NCBI GenBank assembly: GCA_946629665.1
Contig: CAMOYC010000003.1
Span: 1 to 38,199, forward strand
DNA from: an uncultured Lachnospiraceae bacterium
GTDB taxonomy: Bacteria > Bacillota > Clostridia > Lachnospirales > Lachnospiraceae
Reading direction: 5' to 3'
Length of the DNA stretch: 38,199 bases
The position numbers and the translations under genes were made by a program. Numbering within the stretch: position 1 is the first letter of the stretch; every line of letters starts with the position of its first letter. Shown one piece after another: positions 1 to 8,774 of this stretch. The notes beneath the pieces were generated by a model that saw nothing but the letters and a program-made list of their open reading frames with translations, did not search any database and was not told where the DNA came from.

Positions 1-384
1 GACAGCCTGGAATACCTTCTCCTCAACACGGACACCGGCCTTGCGGTAACCACCAGGAGCTATCAGCTGGAGACGGAAGACGGATTTGTATCCATCCGCC
101 CGGATATGTTTGACCTGGATGCCCTGGTGTTCGAGAAAGGCCAGATCGCCCAGGTGCGGCTGGCAAAAGCGGACAAAAGTCCTTACGTGACCCTCAACTG
201 TCCGGGCTTTCCCTTTGTGGGAATCTGGTCCAAGCCGGAAGGAGACTTTGTGTGCCTGGAGCCCTGGCTGGGAAGAACAGATGATGACGGTTTTGCCGGA
301 GAACTTCCGGACAAAACCGGAGAACAGGTTCTGGCCGGAGGAGAGACGAAAACGGTGAGCTATGAACTGATCTTCCATGAATAG
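1..384 (+). CDS. Aldose 1-epimerase family protein (LacX-like), 3' part only
   Basis: Frame 1 is open from the first base of the window, so this is the C-terminal ~127 residues of a gene that begins upstream; the ATG at 106 in the ORF track is internal. The fragment carries the PGFPFVGIWSKP and FVCLEPW stretches typical of the C-terminal half of COG2017 (galactose mutarotase-like) proteins, where they build part of the beta-sandwich around the sugar site. Family members interconvert sugar anomers in the cytoplasm. The catalytic His residues would lie upstream and cannot be checked, so the substrate is unknown. It is followed after 47 bp by the LOG-family gene with no visible terminator between them. 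Confidence 0.8.
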   Translation, partial: DSLEYLLLNTDTGLAVTTRSYQLETEDGFVSIRPDMFDLDALVFEKGQIAQVRLAKADKSPYVTLNCPGFPFVGIWSKPEGDFVCLEPWLGRTDDDGFAGELPDKTGEQVLAGGETKTVSYELIFHE

Positions 385-431
385 GACGAGTCAGTCATCA
401 GCAGTTGACTATAGCAGACAGGAGGAAGGAC

Positions 432-980
432 ATGAATATTTGTGTTTACGGCGCATCCAGAGATGGGAACCATCCGGACTATGTCGCTGAGACGGAAAGG
501 CTGGGCCGGCTTCTGGCACAGCGGGGACACACGATCATTTATGGCGGAGGAGCGACCGGCCTTATGGGAGCGATCGCCCGGGGCGCCAAGCAGGAGAACG
601 GACACTTGATCGGCATTGCGCCGGATTTCTTTGACCGGATGGATGGAGAATTGTTCGACGACTGCGATGAGATGCTTTACACGGAAACCATGCGGGAAAG
701 AAAGAGGCTGATGCAGCAAAAAAGTGACGCTTTCCTGATCCTGCCCGGAGGGACCGGTACCTTTGATGAGTTTTTTGAGACCATCGTCCTGAAATCATTC
801 AATCTGCATCCAAAGCCCGTCCTGCTCTTTAACATTAACGGGTATTACGACAAGCTTTGGGAACTGATGGAATTCGGTGCCGGGGAAGGTTTTATCGCAG
901 AGGAGACAAATCGACTCTTTTCGATATTTGACTCGGTGGAGGAACTGGTGGTTTACCTGGAAGTGTCTAAAATGCTGTGA
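432..980 (+). CDS. LOG family (TIGR00730-type) Rossmann-fold protein, probable nucleotide phosphoribohydrolase
   Basis: A 182-residue protein. The start is set at ATG 432 because AGGAGGAAG lies just upstream; the TTG at 405 in the track has no comparable site. The N-terminus (NICVYGAS) and YGGGATGLMG form the Rossmann nucleotide-binding region, and LPGGTGTFDEFFE near residue 115 is the PGGxGTxxE motif that defines LOG (LONELY GUY) and related proteins. Family members cleave nucleoside 5'-monophosphates to free base and ribose 5-phosphate; many are annotated as lysine decarboxylase, which is a misnomer. The length of about 180-190 residues is usual. The bacterial substrate cannot be told from sequence, and nothing nearby suggests cytokinin production. 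Confidence 0.88.
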   Translation: MNICVYGASRDGNHPDYVAETERLGRLLAQRGHTIIYGGGATGLMGAIARGAKQENGHLIGIAPDFFDRMDGELFDDCDEMLYTETMRERKRLMQQKSDAFLILPGGTGTFDEFFETIVLKSFNLHPKPVLLFNINGYYDKLWELMEFGAGEGFIAEETNRLFSIFDSVEELVVYLEVSKML

Positions 981-1024
981 GAAACATCGGTAATTTTCAG
1001 TAAAAGCCGTTTTCGGGTCTAAGA

Positions 1025-1053
1025 TTTACAAAAGCGATTCCGGGCGGTAAGAT
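1025..1053 (+). promoter_or_regulatory. SigA-type promoter for the nfeD-SPFH pair
   Basis: TTTACA (1025-1030) and TAAGAT (1048-1053) are separated by exactly 17 bp in the gap between the LOG gene and the NfeD gene. The match is good but not perfect. A short GGATCC-N5-GGATCC inverted repeat follows in the presumed leader (about 1092-1108). Related B. subtilis nfeD/flotillin operons use SigW; no SigW-like element was recognised here. Confidence 0.55.
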
Positions 1054-1124
1054 AGCACAAGAAGGAAGCCTTCCCGGATTCCTTCCGACAGGGATCCAGG
1101 TCGGATCCTGAGTATGAAAGGCAG

Positions 1125-1571
1125 GTGAATCGCTTGATCATCACATACTGGATCATAGCTGCTGCAGTTTTCGGGGTGATCGAGATCCTCACATTGGGTC
1201 TCACCACCATCTGGTTTGCCGGCGGCGCACTTGCGGGGGCAGCCATGGCTGCGTTAGGCTTTCCGATCACGGTGCAGCTCATTGTTTTCTTTGTGGTAAC
1301 AGGGCTGCTGCTGGTCATCACCAGACCGATCGCAACCCGCTACCTGAATAACCGCGTGACCAAAACGAATGTGGACAGCCTGATCGGGATGACCGGGATC
1401 GTCATGGAAACCATCGACAATCTGAAGGCGCAGGGCCAGGTTCAGGTGAACGGTCAGGTGTGGAGCGCCCGCAGCTCATCAGAAGAGCATATTATTAATG
1501 AACAGGAAAAAGTAGAGATTCTGGCAGTTTCCGGAGTGAAACTGATTGTAAAGGAAAAAGGAGGAGACTAA
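1125..1571 (+). CDS. NfeD family membrane protein
   Basis: A short-form NfeD protein of up to 148 residues. Hydrophobic segments cover roughly residues 5-70 (IITYWIIAAAVFGVIEIL, then TIWFAGGALAGAAMAAL, then a segment ending FVVTGLLLVIT). They are followed by a soluble C-terminal OB-fold region of about 70 residues, with VDSLIGMTGIV and a W in VNGQVWSA. It has no serine-protease domain, unlike long NfeD proteins. GTG 1125 is the track start, but TTG 1134 has AGGTGA at better spacing and may be the true start. It lies 1 bp before the SPFH gene, the classic NfeD-SPFH pairing in which NfeD cooperates with a microdomain scaffold at the membrane. Confidence 0.85.
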   Translation: MNRLIITYWIIAAAVFGVIEILTLGLTTIWFAGGALAGAAMAALGFPITVQLIVFFVVTGLLLVITRPIATRYLNNRVTKTNVDSLIGMTGIVMETIDNLKAQGQVQVNGQVWSARSSSEEHIINEQEKVEILAVSGVKLIVKEKGGD

Positions 1572-1572
1572 C

Positions 1573-2514
1573 ATGGGTGGCCTTATAGTTATTTTAATTG
1601 TTCTTGCGTTGGTAGTATATCTTGTTGTTTCCAGCATCCGCATTGTACCGCAGGCGCAGGCTTATGTTGTTGAGAGACTGGGTGCTTACCAGGATACCTG
1701 GGGAGTCGGCATTCACTTAAAGGCTCCTTTTATCGACCGGATCGCGAAGAAGGTCATGCTCAAGGAGCAGGTTGTAGACTTTCCGCCCCAGCCGGTTATC
1801 ACCAAGGATAATGTTACCATGCAGATCGATACGGTAGTTTACTATCAGATCACGGATCCCAAGCTGTTTGCCTACGGGGTTGACCGGCCGATCATGGCGA
1901 TCGAGAACCTGACGGCAACGACCCTCCGTAACCTGATCGGTGACCTGGAGCTGGATGCTACTCTGACATCCCGTGACACCATCAACACCCAGATGCGCGC
2001 GATCCTGGATGAAGCTACGGATCCATGGGGAATCAAAGTGAACCGTGTGGAAGTAAAGAACATCATTCCGCCGGCTGAGATCCAGAACGCCATGGAAAAA
2101 CAGATGAAGGCAGAGCGTGAGAGACGTGAGTCCATCCTCAAGGCAGAAGGTGAAAAGAAGTCCTCCGTTCTGATCGCAGAAGGTAAGAAGGAGTCCATGA
2201 TCCTTCAGGCTGAGGCCGAGAAGGAAGCAGCGATCCTGAAAGCAGACGCGAAGAAAGAGGCTATGATCCGTGAGGCAGAAGGTCACGCAGAGGCAATCCG
2301 AAAGGTGCAGGAAGCTACGGCTGCCGGCCTGAAGGCGATCAAAGGTGCCGATGCTGACGAGGCCGTGATCCGCCTGAAATCCTTAGAGGCGCTTGAGAAG
2401 ATGGCAGACGGCAAGGCGACAAAGATCATCGTACCGTCGGAGATCCAGAATCTGGCCGGACTTGTGACATCGATCAAGGAAGTGGCTAAAGAAGTTCCTG
2501 CTGAGGAAGAATAA
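1573..2514 (+). CDS. SPFH/Band 7 domain protein (stomatin/paraslipin, QmcA-like)
   Basis: A 313-residue protein. Residues 3-25 form an N-terminal membrane anchor. The SPFH (Band 7) domain follows from about 28, with VPQAQAYVVERLGAY and the conserved VDFPPQPVITKDNV. From about 170 to 250 there is a long charged Ala/Glu/Lys-rich coiled coil with repeated KAEGEKKSS-like and EAEKEAAI-like units, as in QmcA and stomatin-like proteins. These assemble into cage-like oligomers on the membrane and are thought to organise microdomains or chaperone membrane proteases. Together with the upstream NfeD gene it forms the usual two-gene operon, which ends at the hairpin at 2561. Confidence 0.92.
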   Translation: MGGLIVILIVLALVVYLVVSSIRIVPQAQAYVVERLGAYQDTWGVGIHLKAPFIDRIAKKVMLKEQVVDFPPQPVITKDNVTMQIDTVVYYQITDPKLFAYGVDRPIMAIENLTATTLRNLIGDLELDATLTSRDTINTQMRAILDEATDPWGIKVNRVEVKNIIPPAEIQNAMEKQMKAERERRESILKAEGEKKSSVLIAEGKKESMILQAEAEKEAAILKADAKKEAMIREAEGHAEAIRKVQEATAAGLKAIKGADADEAVIRLKSLEALEKMADGKATKIIVPSEIQNLAGLVTSIKEVAKEVPAEEE

Positions 2515-2529
2515 ACTCATTTTCTCATA

Positions 2530-2558
2530 TTGAAGAGAAAACATTTTTATACTATAAT
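2530..2558 (+). promoter_or_regulatory. SigA-type promoter for the LTA-synthase-like gene
   Basis: TTGAAG (2530-2535), a 17-bp spacer and a perfect TATAAT (2553-2558). Transcription should begin near 2565, which falls inside the left arm of the terminator at 2561-2585, so a transcript from here lacks half the hairpin and escapes it. Confidence 0.7.
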
Positions 2559-2560
2559 CG

Positions 2561-2585
2561 AAAGAGGGCCGCAGGGCCCTCTTTT
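2561..2585 (+). terminator. Rho-independent terminator after the SPFH gene
   Basis: A perfect 10-bp stem, AAAGAGGGCC with GGCCCTCTTT, and a 4-base GCAG loop. The T-run is short (TTTT), but the A-rich left and T-rich right flanks fit an intrinsic terminator 47 bp after the SPFH stop codon. Confidence 0.8.
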
Positions 2586-2609
2586 CACGCTGAACCGGAG
2601 GCATAGATC

Positions 2610-4538
2610 ATGATACATAAATGGAAAGACAACTACAGACTGGTATATCTGATGCTGCTGGTCAAAATGTTTATTTTTTACTGGCTGACCGGAGTCCTGG
2701 ATATGATGGACGTAATCGAGGTGCCGCTTCTGACAGCCCTCTTTCTGCTGACAGTTTTTGAGGCATGCTCCTGCAAGGAAAGCCGGCCCAGACGGTACAT
2801 TTTCTATGGGCTCTATACCTTTATCACTCTGGTCATGCTTGCAGATGCGGCCTACAGCAGTTATTTCGGAGAATATGCTTCCGTGAACCAGCTTTACCAG
2901 CTGGCCAGCCTCCGGCAGATCACAGCGGACGGCAATGTGATCGGGGCTGCGGTAAGCCCCTTATGTCTGCTGACTCTCCTGGACTATCCCTTTGTGCTTT
3001 ACTGGTATCGAAAGAGGAATGAAGGAAAGACCGGAATGATCGATGAGTTTGTGGACCGGATGAACGAGAGCGGGAAGTCAACGGAAAGCAGGAAGGCCTT
3101 TGCGAATTCCGCTTTCAGTCTGATCGCCCATATGGTCCTCTATATCACGGCCATCTGCTGTTTTTATTATTACGGGTTCAACCCCCAGGAGCTCCGCTCG
3201 GTCCAGAAAGTGAACCACATTGAGATTTTCACCTATCACACCAACGATATCCTTGTGAACGTGGTGGGAAGGATGAAGAGGGAGAAGGTGGATGAGGAGC
3301 AGATCAAGCAGGTGATGAAAGAATTGGTCCCTGCTTCATCCGGAGATGATTATCACGGGGTCGCCAAGGGACGGAACCTGATCCTGATCCAGACCGAGTC
3401 CCTGAATGATTTTGTGATCGGAGCAGAATATAACGGCCAGGAGATCACACCTTTCCTGAACCGGCTGCTGAGAAAAGACACTTTGTATTTCAATCATTTT
3501 TACTCGACGACCGGGGTGGGCAACACCTGCGATGCGGAATTCACCGTCCTGAACAGCCTCTATCCCAACGAGATCATGGAGTGCTACCGGATGTATGTGG
3601 ATGATACTTTCAACGGGCTGCCCTGGATGCTTCGCAGTCAGGGCTATGAGACCATGGCATTCCATGGCTATATCAAGACGTTCTGGAACCGGAACGAGGC
3701 CTACAAGAACCAGGGCATCCAGGAATACTATTCCCAGGAAAGACTGGAGTCAACACAGGTTTCCGGCTTTGGCATCACGGATAAGGAAATGTTCCGGCAG
3801 GCCACAGATATCCTGGCAAAGAAGAAGCAGCCCTTTTTCAGCTTCATGATCACTCTGACCAACCATATCCCCTATGAGCTTGACCCGACTCTGGCCAGCC
3901 TGGAAGTGGCACCGGAGGACACCGGTTCCACCTTCGGCAACTATCTGCAGACGGTCCGTTACACGGATGAATCCTTTGAGGACCTGTTCCGCTATCTGAA
4001 GGAAAAGGGCATGTACGATAATTCCATCATCGTGATCTACGGCGACCACCAGGGACTGAATATGGAGACCCAGGCAGTGAAGGAGAAAATGACCTCCTAC
4101 CTGGGCAAGGAATACAATTTTGACGAGATGCTGAATGTTCCCTTTATCATCCATATCCCGGGTCTTAATGAAGCCAGGACGGTCGACACGGTAGGCGGTC
4201 AGATAGATGTTATGCCTACGATCGCCAACCTCATGGACCTGGATTACGGCCAGCCCTATGTATTCGGCCATGACCTGCTGAATGCGGATGAGGGGTATGT
4301 TGCGCAGATCTCCTACATTGGCAAAGGGTCTTTTATCACCGGCGACGGTAACCGGATCTTTGCGATCGGCAGAGACGGGACTGTGGAGAACGGGCAGATG
4401 ATCTCTCTTTTTGACGGGTCGCCCAGGAACCTGGATGTCTCCTACGCCCAGACCATGTCGGACCGGGCCAACCTGCTGATCGATACCTGTATGGAAGTGC
4501 TGGACTACAACCTGATCGGGAATTATGTGACCCACTGA
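2610..4538 (+). CDS. LTA synthase family protein (membrane sulfatase-fold phosphoglycerol transferase)
   Basis: A 642-residue protein, the usual LtaS size. About five hydrophobic segments occupy residues 10-200, followed by an extracellular sulfatase-fold domain. Visible catalytic residues match LtaS: E263 in QTESLNDF, T306 in GVGNTCDAEF (the nucleophile position) and D479-H480 in YGDHQGL. LtaS enzymes move glycerol-phosphate from phosphatidylglycerol to a growing lipoteichoic acid chain on the outer membrane face; primase (LtaP) and phosphoglycerol transferase relatives share this architecture, so the exact reaction is not certain. ATG 2610 is preceded by CGGAGG at 8 bp. It has its own promoter and appears monocistronic, since argF has a separate promoter downstream. 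Confidence 0.88.
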   Translation: MIHKWKDNYRLVYLMLLVKMFIFYWLTGVLDMMDVIEVPLLTALFLLTVFEACSCKESRPRRYIFYGLYTFITLVMLADAAYSSYFGEYASVNQLYQLASLRQITADGNVIGAAVSPLCLLTLLDYPFVLYWYRKRNEGKTGMIDEFVDRMNESGKSTESRKAFANSAFSLIAHMVLYITAICCFYYYGFNPQELRSVQKVNHIEIFTYHTNDILVNVVGRMKREKVDEEQIKQVMKELVPASSGDDYHGVAKGRNLILIQTESLNDFVIGAEYNGQEITPFLNRLLRKDTLYFNHFYSTTGVGNTCDAEFTVLNSLYPNEIMECYRMYVDDTFNGLPWMLRSQGYETMAFHGYIKTFWNRNEAYKNQGIQEYYSQERLESTQVSGFGITDKEMFRQATDILAKKKQPFFSFMITLTNHIPYELDPTLASLEVAPEDTGSTFGNYLQTVRYTDESFEDLFRYLKEKGMYDNSIIVIYGDHQGLNMETQAVKEKMTSYLGKEYNFDEMLNVPFIIHIPGLNEARTVDTVGGQIDVMPTIANLMDLDYGQPYVFGHDLLNADEGYVAQISYIGKGSFITGDGNRIFAIGRDGTVENGQMISLFDGSPRNLDVSYAQTMSDRANLLIDTCMEVLDYNLIGNYVTH

Positions 4539-4560
4539 TCTCCAGGGATCAGGCGAACGC

Positions 4561-4589
4561 TTGACACAGAGAGAAAAATTTGATAATAC
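4561..4589 (+). promoter_or_regulatory. Promoter for the argF-birA operon
   Basis: A perfect -35 TTGACA (4561-4566) with, 17 bp on, TAATAC (4584-4589) preceded by TG in the extended -10 position (TGATAATAC). GATAAT at 15-bp spacing is an alternative -10. Transcription from about 4596 would leave almost no leader for the ATG at 4602, which supports the internal ATG at 4641 as the argF start. I found no convincing ArgR box. Confidence 0.65.
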
Positions 4590-4640
4590 TTTTACATATT
4601 AATGCCGGAATATCCCAGAAATAAAAAAGGAGAAGCCACC

Positions 4641-5636
4641 ATGAATTTAAAAGGACGTAATTTTCTGACGCTAACCGATTTTACCAAAGAAGAGATCCGC
4701 TACATGCTGGATCTTGCCCATGAACTGAAGGCTGCAAAGAAGGCCGGCCGGCTCGGGGATTCCATGAAGGGAAAGAACATTCTTCTTCTCTTTGACAAAT
4801 CTTCCACCAGGACCCGGTGTTCCTTTGAGGTGGCTGCCCATGATGAAGGGGCTCACGTGACCTACCTTTCCAATTCCCACGTGAATAAGAAGGAATCCCT
4901 GGAGGATTCTGCCAGGGTGTTCGGAAGAATGTATGATGCGATTGAATATCGTGGCTACGGGCAGGATATCGTGGAAGACCTGGCCCGCTTTTCCGGGGTT
5001 CCGGTATGGAACGGACTGACGGATACCGATCATCCTACCCAGGTGCTGGCAGACTTCCTCACCATGGAGGAGCATATCGACAAGCCCCTCGAGGAGATGA
5101 AGCTTACCTTTGTGGGAGACCTGTCTGACAATGTAATGTACGCCCTGATGTACGGTTGTGCGATCATGGGTATGACTTTCAAGGCTGTGGGGCCGGAAGA
5201 GACCGTCTGCGATCCGAAAGTCCTGGAAGTTGCCAGAGACCTGGCCAGGAAGAGTGGTGCTGACATCACCATTTCCCATGACCCGGAAGATGTGAAAGGA
5301 TCCGACGTGATCTACTCCGATATCTGGGTGTCCATGGGAGAACCGGAGGAACTTTATCCGATCCGTGTGAAAGCGCTGACTCCTTTCAGGATCACAACAA
5401 AGATGATGGCGGATACCGGCAATGAGAAGTGCCTGTTTATGCACTGCCTGCCCGCCTACCATGATTTTGAGACAGAAGTTGCCAGAGATCTGAGAGACCG
5501 GCTTTCCCTGGATGTGAGGGAAGTTGAGGACGAAGTGTTCCGCTCTTCTAATTCCGTCGTGTTTGATGAGGCGGAAAACCGTATGCATTCCATCAAGGCG
5601 GTCATGGTAGCGACTTTAGGAGATTATGAAAAATAA
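4641..5636 (+). CDS. argF: Ornithine carbamoyltransferase
   Basis: A 331-residue enzyme that makes citrulline from ornithine and carbamoyl phosphate in arginine synthesis; the same enzyme can run backward in the deiminase pathway. ATG 4641 is chosen over 4602 because AAAAAAGGAG precedes it and MNLKGRNFLTLTDF is the typical family N-terminus. Motifs in order: SSTRTRCSFEVA (carbamoyl phosphate binding), DHPTQVLADF, the ornithine loop SDIWVSMGEP, and MHCLPA with its catalytic Cys. All are intact. Its end overlaps birA by 11 bp, so the two are co-transcribed and probably translationally coupled. No other arg genes are in the window, so the symbol argF rather than arcB is a convention here. Confidence 0.95.
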   Translation: MNLKGRNFLTLTDFTKEEIRYMLDLAHELKAAKKAGRLGDSMKGKNILLLFDKSSTRTRCSFEVAAHDEGAHVTYLSNSHVNKKESLEDSARVFGRMYDAIEYRGYGQDIVEDLARFSGVPVWNGLTDTDHPTQVLADFLTMEEHIDKPLEEMKLTFVGDLSDNVMYALMYGCAIMGMTFKAVGPEETVCDPKVLEVARDLARKSGADITISHDPEDVKGSDVIYSDIWVSMGEPEELYPIRVKALTPFRITTKMMADTGNEKCLFMHCLPAYHDFETEVARDLRDRLSLDVREVEDEVFRSSNSVVFDEAENRMHSIKAVMVATLGDYEK

Positions 5637-6606
5637 GATACTGGATTTTTTGCGGCAGCAGCCGGGATTTGTTTCCGGGCAGAATATCAGTAAAGCCCTG
5701 GGCATATCCCGGACCGCCGTATGGAAATATATCAATATATTAAAAGCGGAAGGATACGAGATTGAGTCGGTAACCCGGAAAGGCTACCGGCTTTTACAAA
5801 GCCCGGACCTGCTGACGGATTCGGAGATCCGGTCCGCCCTGCCGGCAGGTCTCCTGCCCGGGATCATCCGTGTCTACGACGAGATTGATTCCACCAATGA
5901 GGAGGCCAAGCGCCAGGCGGCAGCCGGTGCGCCGGACGGCAGCGCCTTTATCGCGGATGTCCAGACCCGGGGCAAAGGCCGTCGGGGCAGAAGCTGGTCC
6001 TCCCCAGGAGGGCAGGACATTTTCTTTACCCTGCTGTACCGGCCGGACCTTCCTTTCTCATGTATATCCATGGTGACCCTGGTGGCAGCTATGTCAGCGG
6101 CAGTTACCGTGAGAAAATATGCGGGGGAAGACTGTTATATCAAGTGGCCCAATGACATCGTACTCCACGACCGTAAAGTCTGCGGCATCCTCACAGAGAT
6201 GGGAGCGGATATGGACCGGATCGACTATATTGTGATCGGGATTGGTTTTAATCTGAACCGGATGATCTTTGATGATGAGATTGCCGGGATGGCAAGCTCC
6301 ATCTTTAAGGAGACCGGAAAGAAAGTGCAAAGAGCAGCCTTCTTCGCAGATTTCATGAAGGATTTCAAGGTTCGCTATGACCGTTTTGTCCGTGACCGGA
6401 ACCTGGCTTTCCTCCGGGAAGAGTATAACGGGATGTTGATCAACAGGAACCGGGAAGTGAAGATCGTCAGGCAGGGGTCGGAATATATCCGATGGGCCAG
6501 AGGGATCAATGAAGCAGGAGAACTGCTTGTGGAAGATGAACAGGGGAGGACCGAGAAGGTGTTCTCCGGAGAAGTTTCCGTGCGGGGCCTCTACGGCTAC
6601 GTATAG
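5626..6606 (+). CDS. birA: Bifunctional biotin ligase / biotin operon repressor
   Basis: A 326-residue protein. Residues 1-60 are a winged helix-turn-helix (SGQNISKALGISRTAVWKYI), followed by the BPL/LplA ligase domain with GKGRRGRSWSSP near residue 115 (biotinyl-AMP loop) and KWPNDI (catalytic Lys region), then a C-terminal SH3-like domain with EVSVRGLYGYV. It attaches biotin to carboxylase carrier domains. The presence of the DNA-binding domain suggests it also represses biotin synthesis or uptake genes, none of which are nearby. The ATG overlaps argF; the next gene follows after 16 bp. Confidence 0.95.
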   Translation: MKNKILDFLRQQPGFVSGQNISKALGISRTAVWKYINILKAEGYEIESVTRKGYRLLQSPDLLTDSEIRSALPAGLLPGIIRVYDEIDSTNEEAKRQAAAGAPDGSAFIADVQTRGKGRRGRSWSSPGGQDIFFTLLYRPDLPFSCISMVTLVAAMSAAVTVRKYAGEDCYIKWPNDIVLHDRKVCGILTEMGADMDRIDYIVIGIGFNLNRMIFDDEIAGMASSIFKETGKKVQRAAFFADFMKDFKVRYDRFVRDRNLAFLREEYNGMLINRNREVKIVRQGSEYIRWARGINEAGELLVEDEQGRTEKVFSGEVSVRGLYGYV

Positions 6607-6622
6607 GGGAACAGGAGAGATC

Positions 6623-6949
6623 ATGGAAAATAAGATATTATGCGGTGCCAGCAGCTATGATCAGATGTTTTATTTTAATCCGGAATTTGACCGTCTGCCT
6701 AAGGCGATCAAGGATGAATTGCAGATCATGTGTGTGCTGTTCACAGAGGATGTAGGCGGGATCCTCCGTCTGGAATTTGACGGGGAAGGAAATCTGCAGC
6801 TGGTCGTGGAATCAAGGCCGGACGATTTTCTTTTCGATGAGATCGGCAGCGGGCTGAAGATCCGGGAGATCCAGATCGACCGCCGGGAATTGCTGGAGAA
6901 TCTCGAGACATTTTACAGACTATATCATGGACATTTGGAGGACAATTAG
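6623..6949 (+). CDS. Small conserved protein resembling DUF6145
   Basis: A 108-residue acidic cytoplasmic protein beginning MENKILCGASSYDQ. The start at 6623 has ACAGGAGAG just upstream; the longer track version (6509) runs inside birA and is not supported. I recognise the pattern LCGAS..., FTEDVGGIL and FYRLYHG as that of a short uncharacterised Clostridia family I recall as DUF6145; this assignment is from memory. There is no signal peptide, membrane segment or catalytic motif. It sits between birA and coaX, and its stop (TAG) abuts the coaX GTG, so it is co-expressed with cofactor genes. Function unknown. Confidence 0.7.
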   Translation: MENKILCGASSYDQMFYFNPEFDRLPKAIKDELQIMCVLFTEDVGGILRLEFDGEGNLQLVVESRPDDFLFDEIGSGLKIREIQIDRRELLENLETFYRLYHGHLEDN

Positions 6950-7717
6950 GTGTTAATAGCAATCGATATCGGTAATACGGACTTTACGATCGGAGTTTTT
7001 GAAGGATCGAAACTTTTAGATACGTTTCGTATGAGGACCAAGATCAACCGGACATCAGACGAGTACGGAGTGTTCATGATGAACATCCTGAATTACAAGG
7101 GCTATGACCATAAGGCAGTCGATGCGGTGATCATCGCTTCCGTTGTGCCTGCGGTAATGCATTCCTTCGGAAGCTCGATCATCAAATATTTCGGATTAAA
7201 ACCCATCCTGGTAGGTCCCGGAGTCAGGACCGGGATCAAGATCATGACCATCAATCCCCGGGAGACCGGAGCGGATCGTATCGTGGATGCGGTAGCCGGT
7301 TATGAACTGTATGGCGGTCCGGTGATCGTGGTGGATTTCGGAACTGCGACTACCTATGACCTGGTGAATTCCCAGGGACATTTTATCGGCGGAGTGACCT
7401 CCCCCGGGATCCGTACATCTGCCAACGCCCTCTGGAGCCAGGCTGCCAAGCTTCCGGAGATCGAGATCAAAAAGCCGGATCATATCCTGGCCAAGGAGAC
7501 TGTCAGCAGCATGCAGGCCGGTCTTGTGTTTGGCTACATCGGCCAGACTGAGTACATCATCAGGAAGATGAAGGAGGAGAGCGGGCTCAACGACGTGAAG
7601 GTTGTTGCTACCGGCGGCCTTGGCAAGATGATCGCAGAGGAGACAGACTGTATCGATATCTACGATGCCCATCTGACTCTGAAAGGACTGCAGTTGATCT
7701 ATGAAAAACAGAGATAG
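6950..7717 (+). CDS. coaX: Type III pantothenate kinase
   Basis: A 255-residue enzyme catalysing the first step of coenzyme A synthesis, pantothenate to 4'-phosphopantothenate. It begins with GTG directly after the previous stop codon, with TTGGAGGAC about 9 bp upstream. ASKHA-fold motifs are clear: [12 protein letters not shown] (phosphate loop, residues 5-16), [22 protein letters not shown] and [15 protein letters not shown]. Type III kinases are not feedback-inhibited by CoA and need a monovalent cation. Being next to birA, it suggests a cofactor-themed operon. It overlaps dusB by 17 bp. Confidence 0.95.
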   Translation: MLIAIDIGNTDFTIGVFEGSKLLDTFRMRTKINRTSDEYGVFMMNILNYKGYDHKAVDAVIIASVVPAVMHSFGSSIIKYFGLKPILVGPGVRTGIKIMTINPRETGADRIVDAVAGYELYGGPVIVVDFGTATTYDLVNSQGHFIGGVTSPGIRTSANALWSQAAKLPEIEIKKPDHILAKETVSSMQAGLVFGYIGQTEYIIRKMKEESGLNDVKVVATGGLGKMIAEETDCIDIYDAHLTLKGLQLIYEKQR

Positions 7718-8675
7718 TGTTGCTGTACGGAGCACAAAGGATATATACGGCTCAGACTTTCCGGTGATCCTGGGGCCCATGGCAGGGGTGACAGACCTTC
7801 CTTTCCGTCTGCTCTGCAAAGAACAGGGAGCGGATGTGCTGGTGACGGAGATGATCAGTGCCAAAGCTCTCTTTTACGGAAACCGGAATACGATCCCCCT
7901 GATGGAGACGAGGCCGGAGGAGAGCCCTGTAGGCGTGCAGATCTTTGGCTCGGAGCCGGAGCTCATGGCGGATATGGCTGCAACGCTGGAGGGGAAAGGA
8001 TTTTCATTTCTGGATATCAATATGGGCTGTCCGGTCCCCAAGATCGTGGGTAACCGGGAAGGGTCGGCGCTGATGCTGAACCCTGAACTGGCAGGACAGA
8101 TCGTGAAGAAGGTTTCGGAAAGAATCTCCCTTCCTGTCACCGTCAAATTCCGGAAAGGTTTTGACGAGGACCATGTGAACGCAGTGGAATTTGCCCGGAT
8201 CCTGGAAGAAAATGGCGCGGCGGCCATCGCGGTACACGGCAGGACCAGGGTCCAGTATTATTCCGGGGAGGCGGACTGGGACATCATCCGCCGGGTGAAG
8301 GAAGCGGTGAAGATACCCGTGATCGGGAACGGAGACATTTTCTCCGCCCGGGATGCTCTTTCCATGCGGGAGGAAACGGGCTGTGACGGCGTGATGGTCG
8401 CAAGAGGAGCAAGAGGCAATCCCTGGATCTTCCGGGAAATCCGCGCAGCTCTCTCGGGACAGGAGATCCCGGCCAGACCCGGACGGGAAGAAGTGATCCG
8501 GATGTTGCTGCGGCACGCCCGCCTGAGCGTCGGGTTTAAGGGAGAGTACACAGGGATCCGGGAGATGCGCAAACACACCGCCTGGTACACAACAGGCATG
8601 AGGGGTTCCGCCCGTCTCCGCGACCGTGTGAACCATGTCAGTACCATGGCGGAACTGACAGAGCTTCTTCATTGA
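7701..8675 (+). CDS. dusB: tRNA-dihydrouridine synthase (DusB-like)
   Basis: A 324-residue FMN enzyme that reduces uridines in the tRNA D-loop. Motifs in order: [15 protein letters not shown] (FMN site), [11 protein letters not shown] with the catalytic Cys, [19 protein letters not shown] and [11 protein letters not shown], followed by the C-terminal helical tRNA-binding domain. All key positions are present and the length is typical. It overlaps coaX by 17 bp and is the last gene of the argF run; its stop codon lies inside the -35 box of the greA promoter. Confidence 0.94.
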   Translation: MKNRDSVAVRSTKDIYGSDFPVILGPMAGVTDLPFRLLCKEQGADVLVTEMISAKALFYGNRNTIPLMETRPEESPVGVQIFGSEPELMADMAATLEGKGFSFLDINMGCPVPKIVGNREGSALMLNPELAGQIVKKVSERISLPVTVKFRKGFDEDHVNAVEFARILEENGAAAIAVHGRTRVQYYSGEADWDIIRRVKEAVKIPVIGNGDIFSARDALSMREETGCDGVMVARGARGNPWIFREIRAALSGQEIPARPGREEVIRMLLRHARLSVGFKGEYTGIREMRKHTAWYTTGMRGSARLRDRVNHVSTMAELTELLH

Positions 8676-8700
8676 CAAGAGGATTAATGTCGATTATAAT
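8672..8700 (+). promoter_or_regulatory. Perfect consensus SigA promoter for greA
   Basis: TTGACA (8672-8677), exactly 17 bp, then TATAAT (8695-8700). Both hexamers match perfectly. The -35 box overlaps the dusB TGA stop codon (8673-8675). The leader to greA would be about 68 nt. Confidence 0.85.
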
Positions 8701-8774
8701 TGGTAACAGTCTGAAATAAGACAGGATAAAATAAGTATTGAATTAAGTATTAGATAGAAAGGTGGATGTCAGTC

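Noticed and set aside
1092-1108. GGATCC-N5-GGATCC as a terminator
   Set aside because: Only 6 bp, no T-run, and it lies within the leader of nfeD.
4571-4615. ArgR operator in the argF promoter
   Set aside because: AT-rich sequence with partial resemblance only; no convincing paired ARG boxes.
4671-5588. 305-residue minus-strand ORF antisense to argF
   Set aside because: A shadow frame over a clear ornithine carbamoyltransferase.
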